Shown here: positions 9,706 to 21,581 of the stretch, piece by piece
Position numbering within the stretch: position 1 is the stretch's first letter
Layout: each line of letters opens with the position of its first letter
Position numbers and translations under genes: made by a program
Notes under the pieces: generated by a model
The model's database searches: none
Seen by the model: only the letters and a program-made list of their open reading frames with translations
Told to the model about the DNA's origin: nothing
From: Curvularia sp. ZM96
Taxonomy: Eukaryota > Ascomycota > Dothideomycetes > Pleosporales > Pleosporaceae
Reading direction: 5' to 3'
Length of the DNA: 64,000 bases
NCBI GenBank assembly: GCA_022457065.1
Contig: JAJGBQ010000005.1
Coordinates: forward strand, 1-64,000

Positions 9706-12700
9706 GGCCTCTCTTATACGCCTTAGTAGTCGCCTTCTCTCTCTATCTTCTACCTAAGTCTCCCTACTCCTCTAACACGGTAACCCTAACTCTATCCTTA
9801 CTTAGTCTATTAATAAAGTAAACACAAAGCGCTTTAGGCCTACGTTTCGCTATCTTCTTTTCTTCTCTTCTCTTCTTCTACTACCTATATCTCTCTTCTT
9901 ACTTACTCTCTACTTATATCATCCCCCCTATTCCTTAAACACGGTAACCCTAACCCTTCTATAAATCTAGCTCTCTAACCCTATCCTTACTTAATCTATC
10001 GACAAAGTAAACACAAAGCCGTTCGCGCCCAGGTTTCGCCATCTTCTTTTCTTTTCTTACCTTCTTCTACTTTCTCTCCTATCCCTACCTCTATCTCTCT
10101 TCTTACTTAGATAAGCCATCTTATCTTCTATTACGCTCCGCGTTCTGTATAAGTCCTCTCCTTATCCGCCTTACCTAACCCCTTAGCCTTTAGCCCATAT
10201 CTCTCTCTCTTTCTTCTCTTCCTCTCCTACTCTATAACACCTAAGCGGTTAGCGGTTAGCGGTTACACCTTTCTTTTATTTACTCTTCTTCTCTCCACTC
10301 TCTCTCTCCCTAAATACTATCTATCTAGCTCTATCTAAACTCCCGTCTAGCTATAAACTAAACATAAAGCGGTTCGGGCCTAGATTTTGCTATCTTATTT
10401 CTCTTCTTAAACTTATTCCGCCCACCCCTTCCCCTTCCCCCTAACTACCTATCTAACCTCTCTCCTCTCCTACTAAATCTAGCAACGCCAACTCTATCTT
10501 AACTTCGTTAACCTATAAACTAAACACAAAGCGGTTCGGGCCCAGGTTTTATTATTATATTTCTCTTCTACTACTTCTCTCCCTCCCTCTCTCTACTTAT
10601 CTACTCCCTCTTCTCTCTAAATACTATAACCCTAACCCTTACTTAAACCTAGCTCCCTAACTATATCTTGACTCCGTTAACCCACAAACTAAACACAAAG
10701 CGGTTCGGGCCCGCGTTTTGCTATCTTATCTATCTTCTTATACTCGTTCTAGCGACCGCTCTATTCTTACGGGTAACAGGTTCCCCCTAGTCTTACTAAA
10801 TCTCTCTCTAAATACCACCTCCCTAACCTAGTCTCTATTCTCTCTATCTTGCTTTTCCTACTCTTACTCTCTTCCCTTTTCTGCTCTTACTCTCTTCCCC
10901 TTAAGTACGTAGTCTACTTCTGACTTCAAGTCCCGCGCCCTACTATGTTAGATTACTTATCTTGTCGCCTCTTTTACCCTCTACCTTCTATTAACGCCTC
11001 TCTCTTAGCTGTTAACGGGTATATATTTCTTTCTTTCTTTCTATGCTACCTAAGTCTACTTACTATTACTCTATAGCGCCATTACCCTCTACAAGCTTCA
11101 GCACTAGTCGGATCCCTACCACTATTGCGTTCGTAAACACCTGCCCTCACACCTCTTCTCTACTCCTCCTACCAAGCCATGCTGCATATGTATCGTCTCC
11201 TATCTCTCTAAATTCTGCCTCTCAAATCGTCTAAATCCTAACCCGTGTCAACCGCGCTGCATATGCTAGCGGTATTACTACGTTCGGCCACTAACACTAA
11301 TTCTCTATCCCCTCCCCTATTACGCAGTACTTCTGACTTACCTAGTACCGCCGACAGTTATTTTTAACGGTCCGATCTAAAATCTTCTTCCAGAACTTAT
11401 CAGCATCCGCCCCGGACGCCCTCTCCCACGCCGAGCACCCCAGCACCCAGTGCTTCTTCCACTGCTCTTCCTCCTTTGTCACAAACTGCTGCCCTACTAC
11501 CTAGCAGATCGCACACCCACCCTACAGCTCCATAAATATTTCCTCTACTACCGCCCACTCTTGTGCCTAACGCTCGTGCTCCCTAAGCCACACGTCTTCT
11601 CCCTCCCCACACTAGTCACACCGCACCGCATCGATATCCCTATACCCTACCTCTTGCCCGTCTAAGTACGAGCTTATTAGCTCCTGACGGCACCCACTCC
11701 TAATTAAAAACGTCCCTATTGCCTGCACGTCAATATTACTGCTCTCCTACTCTATTCGCTTCTCCACCTCTCCATATTCTACCACCACTACCACCTCAAA
11801 CGCCTCTCCACCGCGCCCGCCACGCCCGCTCGCCTGCGTAAAGTCCGTCATGCTCCACGGCATCCCTACATGCAAGATATACACAATCCCCGCGTAGTCT
11901 ACTCCCGTCTCTAGTGCTAACGTAGCCACAATTAGCCCTTCTTGCTCTACCCACTCCTCTAGCCGCTCCCCTCGCTCCTCCACATCAGCGTGATAGTACC
12001 CACAGCCAATCTCCTTAGCTATTCGCTCACACTACCCCTTACTGAGATAGTACACTACCTCTTTCTGCCTAGACTGCCGCAGCTTCTCCGCCCACCGCTT
12101 GCACACCACTAACGCTGTGTCTTCTAGTGCCTTGCGTTGACACCACGACATAAAGTATCGAGCGTTCGGCCGCGTTGTGCTTGCCTAGATATACGTCGCG
12201 TTACGCACTAGCATACTTGCCTCTAGCTCCCCCTCCTGCACCGGCGGCAGCGTTGCTATCAGCAATACTATCAGGCACCCAAGCAGCCGCAAGTTCTTTA
12301 CCTTGAGTAGATTGTCCCGCTAGTGCCGTGCGGTAAACACTAAATGACACTCGTCTACTACTACCCGCTGCAGCAGTCCCTTATCCTTCATCAGCCAAGC
12401 ATACCCTAAAAAGTTGCCGTTGCTAGTCGTGTCGCCTGCTACGTCTGCGCTGACCACTACCACCAACGCCGGGTTATTCTCGCCATGCTTCCACTCTATA
12501 CAGTCAACCCTACACCTACTAATCTAGCTTACCAAGTCCTTAATCAACGCTTGGTACGGCACCACGACTACTGTTACTCCGTTCTCCTCTATGCATGCCG
12601 GCAGCGTAAATAGCAAGCTCTTACCCCCTCTCGTCGGAAGCACTACCACTAGCGGCGTCTGCTTATCTAGCACTGCGTACAAAGCCCGTTCCTGTTCTAT

Positions 12701-15700
12701 CGAACGGAACCTAACCTCCTACTTCCCCAGCACCTACTGCAGTGCCCTCTGTACAGTAGTAGCTCGCGCGTCTTCTACCTGAACAGCCTTCTCTTTTAGC
12801 AGTATTAGCAGCCCTGAGATACTCTCTCGCATCCGCCTTTTCCGCCGTACGCTACGCTCCTCGGCTGCTTCAGCCTGTCCATCTACGCCTAAAAAGCGGT
12901 GCTAAGCAGTACTCAGCGCCCAGAACGCGTCTATTGACCGCGTGCTAAGATGCTTAATAATATCAATCAAGACGCTATAGTTGCCTACGCCCATAACAGT
13001 CGATTGTGCGTTCTGTAGCTTAATCAAGTCCTCTTCATCCTTATCCACCTCCGCCTCATCAATCTCGCCAATCTCGTCCTGATACCCCTTGCCAAACGAC
13101 TCCCCTACTATGACTCGCCCAATGCTAACAGCCATATGACGGTAGTCTAGCGTGTGTAGCTCTACACCTAGCCGCTTGCCCGTCTCCCGCTTCAGCACCC
13201 TCGTTAGTCGATCGGTATTCCACGCCCCCTGCTCATTACTCCATACGTAGTCGTCCAAGCCACCCCCCAGAACGCTCACCACTAGAAACTCTTGGAACGG
13301 CTGCAAGTAGCTTAAGTACAGCGCCATAATCTGCCCTAGCCGCGGCGGAAAAAAGCGCGGCACCACCTTCGGCTTGTCCTATTAAGATTATGACTTGTAA
13401 TAGCGCACGACAGTCATCACAGCACTATCTATAACAAAGACGTTGCGGTCCTGCAGCAGCCCGTTGCGGTGCCGCATCGTCACAATCTCGGAGCCTCGCG
13501 CCGGCTATCCAGACGTAATATACACACAGCCTAGCATTAGCTCTAAGAAGCGGTCTATCTACCGCAGATACGCCCGCACCTTTTTACTTTTCCACCAGCC
13601 ATCAGAAGTCTACAGCCGCATGCCGCCCGCTATGCTCCATGCTCTTGTCAGCATCTACGCCAGCCCATCTAACAGACGGTTGCCGGGAGTCGTAATAAAC
13701 AACTTGCTCTAGGTTGTGAATGTAATATCGTCTTGAATCTTTGCAAGATTAATAAAAAACCGTTTAGCAGTATTATCTACCTAGCATAGCTGCTAAAACT
13801 TGTCTTCTAGCTCAGCTTCTATGCTCTAAGCTATCTTACGGAAACGCTTAATCATAATCGGCCGGCCGCTAAGATAAAAGATCTTCTTGTCCGGCGACTA
13901 GTACGCGTTGCCAGCATTGCCTTCATTCAGCGCTGTATGCTTGCCATACGCCAGTAGACTGATCATAGCACTTATCGGGCTGAACGAGCCGTCTGCCAGA
14001 TACTTCTTGCGCATAGCTAAGAACTGCTCTATGTCCTCTTCGGTCTGATCCTCACGCTCAGCTGCGGGCAAGATCTTTTCCACTGCTAGTACACGCACGC
14101 AGTAGACCACGCCAGCAAGCATGTACGAGAAATTCTTTGCAGTACGCAAGCGGTTTGTCTATGTATCTATGCCTAGCACAGCCAGATACTGCACCAAACC
14201 ACTTGAAAACTCATCGGTGCCATAGCCTGTAAGAAGAAACGAAGCTAGCGAGTTGAGTAGCGCGTCGGTCTGCGCAGCTGTATTGCCGTCGTCCAGCGAA
14301 AGCCACAGCTGTCTTGCCAGCGCCTTCTGATTGTCCTTCCACCTAAACAGCTCACGGGCGTCCTTCATCTTGTCAGCCGGTGCAGCTCGGCGCAGCTGTC
14401 TCTGCACCACTACAACGTCGTTATTGCTGTCCACCGTGCCCTCTCTGTCGCTATCGTCGTACTCGCTCTCTGTGCCGGTTACCCCCTCGCTTGCGCTGTC
14501 CACGTCGGCGTCTACAGCTCTATCCCGCTGTGCCAGATATCTGTCTACCCGAGTCTGTTCGTCTGCGATAATCCGAAGATAAAAGCAGACAAAGCGGATT
14601 ATGTAGCTAGCGTACGTTGCCTGACTCTCGGGGTTCTGCAGTCGTGCCAGCGGCCGCTGATCAACCACCGTCTGCTGCGCACTGCGAAGCCAGCGCCGCG
14701 TCTCCTGCGGCAGTGTTGCCAAGCCACGAACAGATCTCTCAATCAATTCTTCTATCAACTTTACAGCCTGCTGCAGCTTTGCTTCGTTGCGGTCGGGCAA
14801 GCGGGCTTAATAGCCTAGATAAGCGAGATTTCGGCCCTCTAGAAACGTTAACTACCTAGTTCTCTTAAACTAGCCTGTTTTATTAATCTTTGCAGTCTCT
14901 TCTATAACTTGCATGTCCTCTTCTAGCTCTTTTCGCACCTTCTACTATGCATTAAGTTGTTATTGAACAACCTAATTTTGACCTAATTTTTTACTATTTT
15001 CCCCAACACCTAAATTAACCAAAAAATATTTTCGCAACCCCCTAGCACGAAAAAACGTCTAGACCTTAACAGAATCAAATAAAGTACTGTTCTCTCTCTT
15101 CTATGCTTGCTAGTAATTTTTTTTCAAGTGTTTGCGCATCACGCTCTTATCTATAGTCAGAAAATAGCATGTCTTGCAGCGCAGTCTATTAAGCGGCGTC
15201 CCTAGCTCTTCAATCAGCTTAGCGGGCTGCTCGGGAAGCTTAATATTCTTCGGCTCTATCCTCTCATAATATATAAAGCGTTAAATAGTCGCTTTGCGCA
15301 CTTTTGCGGGCGTTGTATGCTGTTGTAATAGATGCTTATTAAGATTAATAACCCCGCTACTATGCTGCTTGCAAATAAGAACGCCAAAGTCTTCTAAGAA
15401 GCAAAGAATATCGTCGCAGTTGTCTGCCGAGTCTATTCTTGTACTGCGCGCTGGCGAGCTGCTATTGCTGCTCTCTGCGTTCTATACGCGACTGTCCTAG
15501 ATGGGTAGCTCCATAAGACGCTTGTGTTTAAGTAGAGTAACAAATTGTATATACGCAGAGATAGTACATGCTAAGTGTGAGTAGTAGTGTAGTAGTAGTA
15601 GTATAAGTAGATTTATATTACTCTATATAGTTGTTTATTGTTGTGCTAATACAACTAGTAGTCCGATATTGCCCCAGTTCTCACAGCAACGCTATTGCTG

Positions 15701-16510
15701 GCGTCAAGCGCTTGTCGGAATCTCACAGCGACTCCGCATAGTAGCTGCGCGATACTAGCTACTATTAGGGGGACTAGAAAAGTCTTTCTTAGGAACCCTA
15801 TATGCTACCATAGCGTAACCCTAAAGTTAGGGTTAGCTTGGGGTTAAGCCCTAACCCTAGCCCTAGCCCTAGCTGCGGCAACTACCCTATACAGCTATAT
15901 ATACGAAGCTGCGAGTTTCGCGCTGCTATTAGGGAGACTAAGAAAGACTTTCTTAGTTAGCGCATATGCTATAACACCGTCTAGGGCCTATACTAGGGTG
16001 CACTTGGGGTTAAGTCAACCCTAACGCTAAGCCTAAATAGTGCGGCTTATGGGTGTCAAAAATCCGCGGGTTTGGGGGTCAAAATGGCCCGATGCGGACG
16101 GAAACCCTAACGCTAAGCCTGTTTCGGCGCGGGCTATGGGATAACCCGCGCCTCATATTGGTTAGGGTTAACTTCTAAGCGTAACCCTACCCTAACCCTA
16201 CTCTAGAGTTAACTTAGAGTTAAGCTCTAAGCGTAACTCTATCTAAGCACGGGCTATACCTACGAATACTAACTCTCTACTATATTTTACTCTATAACTC
16301 ACGCTATACTTATCGCATTACTATAAAAAGTAGTTCGTTAAATACGTCTAGATTTTCTATATCTTAGATAGAAGTTGTATCTATTTTAGATGCTATTTAG
16401 ATCTTAGTTCTATGTCCTCTCTAAATCCACGGAACTAAGGTCGGGAAATTCAGCAACCCCTAACGGAACTAAGGTCATTCCGACCTTAGTTCTGTTGAGG
16501 ATTGAGGATA
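9706..16510. repeat. Second tandem subtelomeric unit (~6.8 kb), RIP-mutated copy of 2899-9705
   Basis: The start at 9706 matches 2899 and the junction hairpin recurs 6.82 kb later. The unit carries the same low-complexity flank, helicase and inner flank as unit 1. Differences from unit 1 are mostly C-to-T or G-to-A, the pattern of repeat-induced point mutation. The layout parallels the tandem Y' elements of yeast chromosome ends (analogy, not homology). Confidence 0.85.
11066..15514 (-). pseudogene. Telomere-linked RecQ helicase, copy 2 (RIP-decayed)
   Basis: Aligns end to end with copy 1. The start ATG equivalent is at 15514, and long identical blocks survive, for example 14159-14800 for the N-terminal part and 12902-13366 for the recombinase-like block. 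Many CAG, CAA and TGG codons have become stops. It keeps the expected 8-A run near 15120, the 5-G run near 12230 and the full CT run near 11602, which shows where copy 1 lost bases. The TAA after the LAYLGY motif (about 14808) is shared with copy 1. Not functional as it stands. Confidence 0.9.
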
Positions 16511-17437
16511 GGTATTCTTTATCTTATTAGCTAGTATAGCTTTGCGCGGCTATCGCTATAGCATAATCTCTTTATTATTATTATTAATAGTACTCTCTAT
16601 ATCGCTCTCGTTATACTCGCTCTTAGTGCTAGTATTCTTGTCGCTTATACTATCCGCGTTAGCGTCTATAGCTCTATCTCTCTATACTAGATATCTATCT
16701 ATCTAACTTTCTTCGTCTATAATAACGCGGAGATAAAAGTAGACAAACTAGATAATATAGCTAGCGTACGTTATCTAACTCTTAGGGTTCTATAGTCGTG
16801 CTAGTAGCTATTAATTAATAATAGTTTACTACGTACTACGAAGCTAGCGCTATATCTCTAGCTAGAGCGTTACTAGTCTACGCATAGCTCTTTTAATTAG
16901 CTCTTCTATTAGCTTAGTAACTAGCTATAGCTTTGCTTCGTTACAGTTAGGTAAGCGGGTTTAATAGCTAAGATACGCTAGATTTTAGCCTTCTAGAAAC
17001 ATTAACTATCTAGTTCTCTTAAACTAGCTAGTTTTATTAGTCTTTATAGCTTCTACTATAACTTATATCTCTTATTTAAGCTATTATTATACGTTATGCT
17101 ACTTAGTAAGTTATTGTTAAATAATCTTATTTTAATCTAATTTTTCTCTATTTTCTCTATTACCTAAATTAACTAAAAAATATTTCTATAGCCTACTACG
17201 CCTAAAAAACGTCTAGACCTTAATAGCATTAAAGAGCGTACTTTTCTCTCCCTTCTATACTTACTAATAATTTTTTTTTAAGTATTTATAGATAATACTC
17301 TTATCTATAGTAAGAAAAGAGTATATCTTATAGCGTAGTCTATTAAGTAGTATCTCTAGCTCTTCTATTAGCTTAGCTAGCTACTTAGGAAGCTTAATAT
17401 TCTTTAGGTCTCTTCTCTCGTAGTACGTAAAGTGCTA
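16511..17437 (-). pseudogene. Telomere-linked helicase, copy 3, downstream part (truncated, heavily RIP-mutated)
   Basis: Begins abruptly after the second junction hairpin, at a point corresponding to about 7570 of copy 1, so the helicase motor half is missing. The stretch is AT-enriched and stop-ridden but matches the N-terminal coding region and the LAYLGY-stop region (about 16965). A pogo transposon inserted at TA 17436-17437 separates it from its 5' part. Confidence 0.85.
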
Positions 17438-19283
17438 ACGTGGTTCACAAGTGGGCGGCCCACCCAAGTGAGCGGCCCACGCCCCACCAGCGCGTCGACG
17501 TTAACACTACAACACGTTATGTCTCAACAACGCATTACTAAAACTTCCTATACTGAATCAGATCTTCAGCTTGCTCTTTTTGATATCCAATCGCAACGTG
17601 TGAAAAGCCAAAGACGTGCTGCCTCTATCTATAACGTGCCTCGAAGAACTCTATCTTACCGACGCGCTGGAAGACGCCCCCAACGCGACTGTGTGCCAAA
17701 ATCAAAGCGCCTAGACAAACTAGAAGAAGAGGCGATAGTCTACCGTATTCTTGAGGAGTCTGCGCGAGGCTTTGCCCCTACAAAGGCTGACGTTCGAGTA
17801 ATGGCCGATAAACTATTGCATGAGCGTGGGAGCAACCCTGTTGGCAAGAACTGGATTGACAACTTTGTTAAGAGGACTCCTGAGCTCCGTACGCGCTGGA
17901 GCCGTCCCTATGATCACCAGCGAGCTACCTGCGAGGATCCAGCTGCTATCCAGCGCTGGTTCGATCTAGTCAAGGGGACAAAGGAGAAGTGGGGTATTGT
18001 GGACGACGATATCTACAACTTTGATGAGACTGGCTTCATGATGGGCAAGATTTTATCACAGTTAGTTATCACAGGCTCGGAGAGTTCTGGGAAAAAGAAG
18101 CGCATACAGCCAGGCAACCGTGAGTGGGCTACTGTGATCCAGGGCGTAGGTGCGTTAGGTCGCCAGCTACCCCCCTTCGTCATCTTTGCGGGCAAGGTGC
18201 TTATCGACGTCTGGTTCAAAGACCTGCCTCCTGACTGGGTTCTTGAAGTCAGTCCCAATGGCTGGACGAATAACCAGCTTGCTCTTGCGTGGTTAGAGCA
18301 CTTTGATACCCATACAAAGAGCTGCACTATAGGTGGGTATCGACTACTAATCGTCGACGGCCATGAGAGCCACAGCTCCGTTGAATTTCAAGATCTCTGC
18401 AAGGAGAAGAATATAGTTCTTCTCTGCATGCCTCCACACTCGTCTCACCTGTTGCAGCCTCTTGACGTTGCCTGTTTCTCGCCTTTAAAGCGGAAGTATG
18501 GCGATGTGATCTCAGGCTTGGCACGAAACCGCACCAGCTATATCAGTAAGGAGACCTTCCTACCAGCCTTTAAGACTGCTTTTGAGCAGTCTATCACACG
18601 GGAGAATATCCAGGCAGGCTTCAGAGGCGCTGGTCTAGTCCCACATGACCCACAGGCTGTGCTATCAAAGCTTGATGTGGTAGTGCAGACACCAGTACAA
18701 TCACCACGACGGGCAGCCGCCTGGGAGGCGCAGACACCACACAACGCGCGCGAAGTTGAGTCTCAAATTGGTCTTATCCAAGAGAGCGTGAGAAAACGCC
18801 GTGGATCTTCTGCCAATTCACTCACCGAGCAGATCGCGCAGTTGAGTAAGGGGCTCAGCAAATGGCACATAAGATGACGCTTATGATGGAGGAAATGAGT
18901 ACTCTTCGAGCGGCTCTAGACGAATCAAATAAGCGTAAGAGCCGTAAGCGACGATATATCCGGACAGAAGAGACTCTCACTACTAGTGAGGTACAGGACT
19001 TGTTAGCTAAACAGGCGGGTAGCAGTCGTGGTGATGGTGAGAGTGCGTCGAAGAGGGTGCGAGGAGAGAGGCGGTGCGGGCGTTGCAAGCAGACTGGACA
19101 TAACGCCCGTACCTGTGCAGTAGAAATTGATAGCGCTAGTGATAGTGATGGATCTGAGGAGTAAATTGGCTTATTACGATTTTTAATATACTGTATTAAA
19201 TGGCTGTGATAATGTTGCGAAGTTAACGTGCTGGTGGGGCGTGGGCCGCTCACTTGGGTGGGCCGCCCACTTGTGAACCACGT
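17438..19283 (+). mobile_element. Pogo/Fot1-class DNA transposon, 1,846 bp, perfect 54-bp TIRs
   Basis: The terminal inverted repeats at 17438-17491 and 19230-19283 (ACGTGGTTCACAAGTGGGCG at each outer end) are identical over 54 bp, and the element is flanked by TA at 17436-17437 and 19284-19285. Cut-and-paste elements of the Tc1/mariner-pogo superfamily duplicate TA on insertion. The element shows no RIP decay although its host sequence is heavily mutated, so it inserted after that mutation. Confidence 0.95.
17519..19164 (+). CDS. Pogo-like DDE transposase (one frame break near the C-terminus)
   Basis: ATG at 17519 lies just inside the left TIR; the main frame gives 452 residues to the stop at 18877. 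It has an N-terminal psq-type helix-turn-helix (SQRRAASIYNVPRRTL), a CENP-B-type DNA-binding domain (NPVGKNWIDNFVKR) and a DDE catalytic core with Asp motifs in NFDETGF, LLIVDGHESH and SHLLQPLDVACF. Reading then continues in the +1 frame from 18862 to 19164 with a basic helix and a zinc knuckle (CGRCKQTGHNARTC), the usual C-terminus of fungal Fot1-like transposases. The switch is at a short A-run (about 18860), so a real frameshift or a missing A in a nanopore assembly are both possible. Confidence 0.9.
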
Positions 19284-19525
19284 TATATAACCTCTTTTCG
19301 CACGTTAGTAGGCGTTATATACTATTTAAATAGATACTTATCTAGATTAACTACGCCGCTACTATACTACTTATAAATAAGAATACTAAATTTAGCTAAA
19401 AAGTAGAAAATATTATTATAGTTATCTACTAAGACTACTATCGTGCTATAGGCGGGCGGGCTATTATTACTACTCTCTACGTTCTATAATATAGATCTAT
19501 AACTATTCTAGATAGATAGCTCTAT
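19284..19525 (-). pseudogene. Telomere-linked helicase, copy 3, 5' part
   Basis: Resumes after the transposon insertion and matches the zinc-finger-encoding 5' end of copies 1 and 2 (start codon equivalent at 19523-19525, now TAT on the plus strand instead of CAT). Strongly RIP-mutated and non-coding. Confidence 0.8.
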
Positions 19526-20180
19526 AAGACGCTTATATTTATAGTCTAAGTCTTAGTAGATAAATAAATTACGTATATATAAACGTGTGTAATACTTAGT
19601 ATAAGTAATATCTATAAGTAGTATAAGTAAATTAGTACTAATCTACGTATTTATTATAGTGCTAATATAACTAGTAATTAGATATTACTCTAGTTATTCT
19701 AGCGACGCTATTACTAGAGTAAAGTACTTATCTAAATCTTATAATAACTCTATATAGTAGCTACGCGATACTAGCTACTATAGGGGGACTAGAAAAGTCT
19801 TTCTTAGTAACCTTATATACTACTATAGTATAACCCTAAGTTAGAGTTAGCTTAGGGTTAAGCTCTAGCTCTAGCTCTAACTCTTAATATAGTAACTACT
19901 CTATATAGCTATATATACGAAGCTGCGAGTATCGCGCTACTATTAGAGAGACTAAAAAAGACTTTCTTAGTTACTATATATACTATAATAGCCTCTAGAA
20001 CTTATACTAGAATATACTTAGAGTTAAGTAAGCCCTAACGCTAAGTCTATTTTAGCGCGGTTTAAGGGTGTTAAAATTCGCAGTTCGGGGGGTACAAAAC
20101 GGCCTAATCTAGACAGAAACCCTAACGCTAAACCCAATTCGGCACGGTTCGGGCCCTAACCCGCGCCTTATATTAGTTAG
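19526..20180. repeat. Inner flank of the third subtelomeric unit
   Basis: RIP-mutated equivalent of 8727-9410, including degenerate CCCTAA stretches near 19832-19870 and the CCCTAACGCTAAGCC motif near 20032 and 20120. No gene is seen. Confidence 0.7.
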
Positions 20181-20469
20181 GTAAAAAAATACTATTATTT
20201 TAAGAAATTATTAAAATATATAAAAAAAGTTTAATATTAAAGTTATACTAAATATATATATTTCTATACTAAATTTTTTTTTCTTAGGTTTTAGAGTAAG
20301 TTTATTTTTTAAAATTTTAATAAATATTAAATTTTTTAAAGATATAAAAAAGTTTAATATTAGAAAGTTATTTTTTATATCTTTCTTAATAGAAAATATT
20401 AAAGAAGTTTTTAAATATATTAAGTATTAAAAAAGTTATATACGTTTAAAGTTATAAATTTTACTAGTA
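20181..20469. other. Extremely AT-rich block
   Basis: About 290 bp of nearly pure A/T with no coding potential. It may be the end product of RIP on an older repeat, but the original sequence cannot be identified. Confidence 0.6.
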
Positions 20470-21487
20470 AAACGCGTCCGCAAGGTGGTAACGTCCGTGA
20501 GATGGTGGGGCTAGTTACCGTGTCCGTGCACCAAATGCGCACCATCACCAAATGCGCCGAATCCCCCTAAACAGCGCCTACAAACTTGAAGCTGTAGAGC
20601 CACACACAATAGGTATTATTACAAGATCTTTTAGTGGAGTGTTCTATAAGCCTATGCGACAGTATTCTCTCCTATATATTAATTGTATAGAGTTGCTGTT
20701 CTGCCACTGCGGGTACTGTGTCAGTTTGGACAAGCTTGAAGAGCAGTTGTGATCAAGTCAAAGGATATTTTACCGACATACCAGACCTATCAGCGCATGC
20801 CCTTCAGGATCTTCTAGCAAGCCTGGACGCAAACATTTACTGAGAAGCTTGTTCTTCGCTCCTTTGAGGTAGTGGGGATCGCTCCGCTCGATCCCAATGT
20901 TATACTCAACCGCTTTACCCCCAGCCAAGCGAAAGCAGCTGCAGCACAGGCCTTTAATGAAGCTGGCGACTGGCGACACAATGACAAGGTTTGGCGGCAA
21001 TCGGTGCAGGACCCAACTGCGGATAAGGCAAAGGAGCTAAGGCAAACCCTTCACCAGCTTACGAACCAAAATGAGCTGCTGAAGATGGAAAGAGACGGCT
21101 TACAAGACGCTCTTAGCCTCGTAAGGAGTAAGTCTACAAAGAGCAAGCCTCTGCCGCTTATCTAGCGAAAAGAGACTCGTTCAAAGACACAGTGGTACTC
21201 TCCCCGGGGTGTGAATGAGGCTCAACGACTTCAGAATGCATTCGAGCAAGAGGAGAGGGATGACGAGCTTCGTGAGTCCAACAGGAAGCTGAAGCAGAAG
21301 CTTAATGCTGAGAAGAAAGCTGCTGCTGCAACGAGGAGAAAGGAGGCTGCTGAGCGAGCCCGGCTAAAGCGTGAGGAAGTAGCCAAACGCAAAGCCGAAC
21401 GAGAGCGTCAAAAGCAAGAGCGCAGCGCTACAGAAGTTACACAATTACCCCAAAGAGGCAAGTGGAAAGTCTCAAAGCCTAACTAAT
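20470..21487 (+). mobile_element. Deletion derivative of a pogo-class transposon
   Basis: Starts with ACGCGTCCGCAAGGTGGTAA, which looks like a transposon end (with a second GGTGGGG-containing stretch), and contains only the 3' part of a transposase. 20872-21165 encodes EVVGIAPLDPNVILNRFTPS followed by a coiled-coil-like stretch, and 21211-21486 encodes a Lys/Arg/Glu-rich helix ending TQLPQRGKWKVSKPN. A TAG at 21163-21165 separates the two frames. The catalytic domain is missing. It is not RIP-mutated, unlike its neighbours. No matching right-end inverted repeat was found, so the boundaries are approximate. Confidence 0.65.
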
Positions 21488-21581
21488 ATAAGGCGCGGGT
21501 TAGGGTGCGAACTATATTAGCTTATAGTAGTTATACGTGTGTACCTACCCTCTTGCAGTTTTTAGACTAGATTAAGAGGTA

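Noticed and set aside
18013..19253. Minus-strand open frames inside the pogo element
   Set aside because: Shadows of the transposase and TIR; no independent support.
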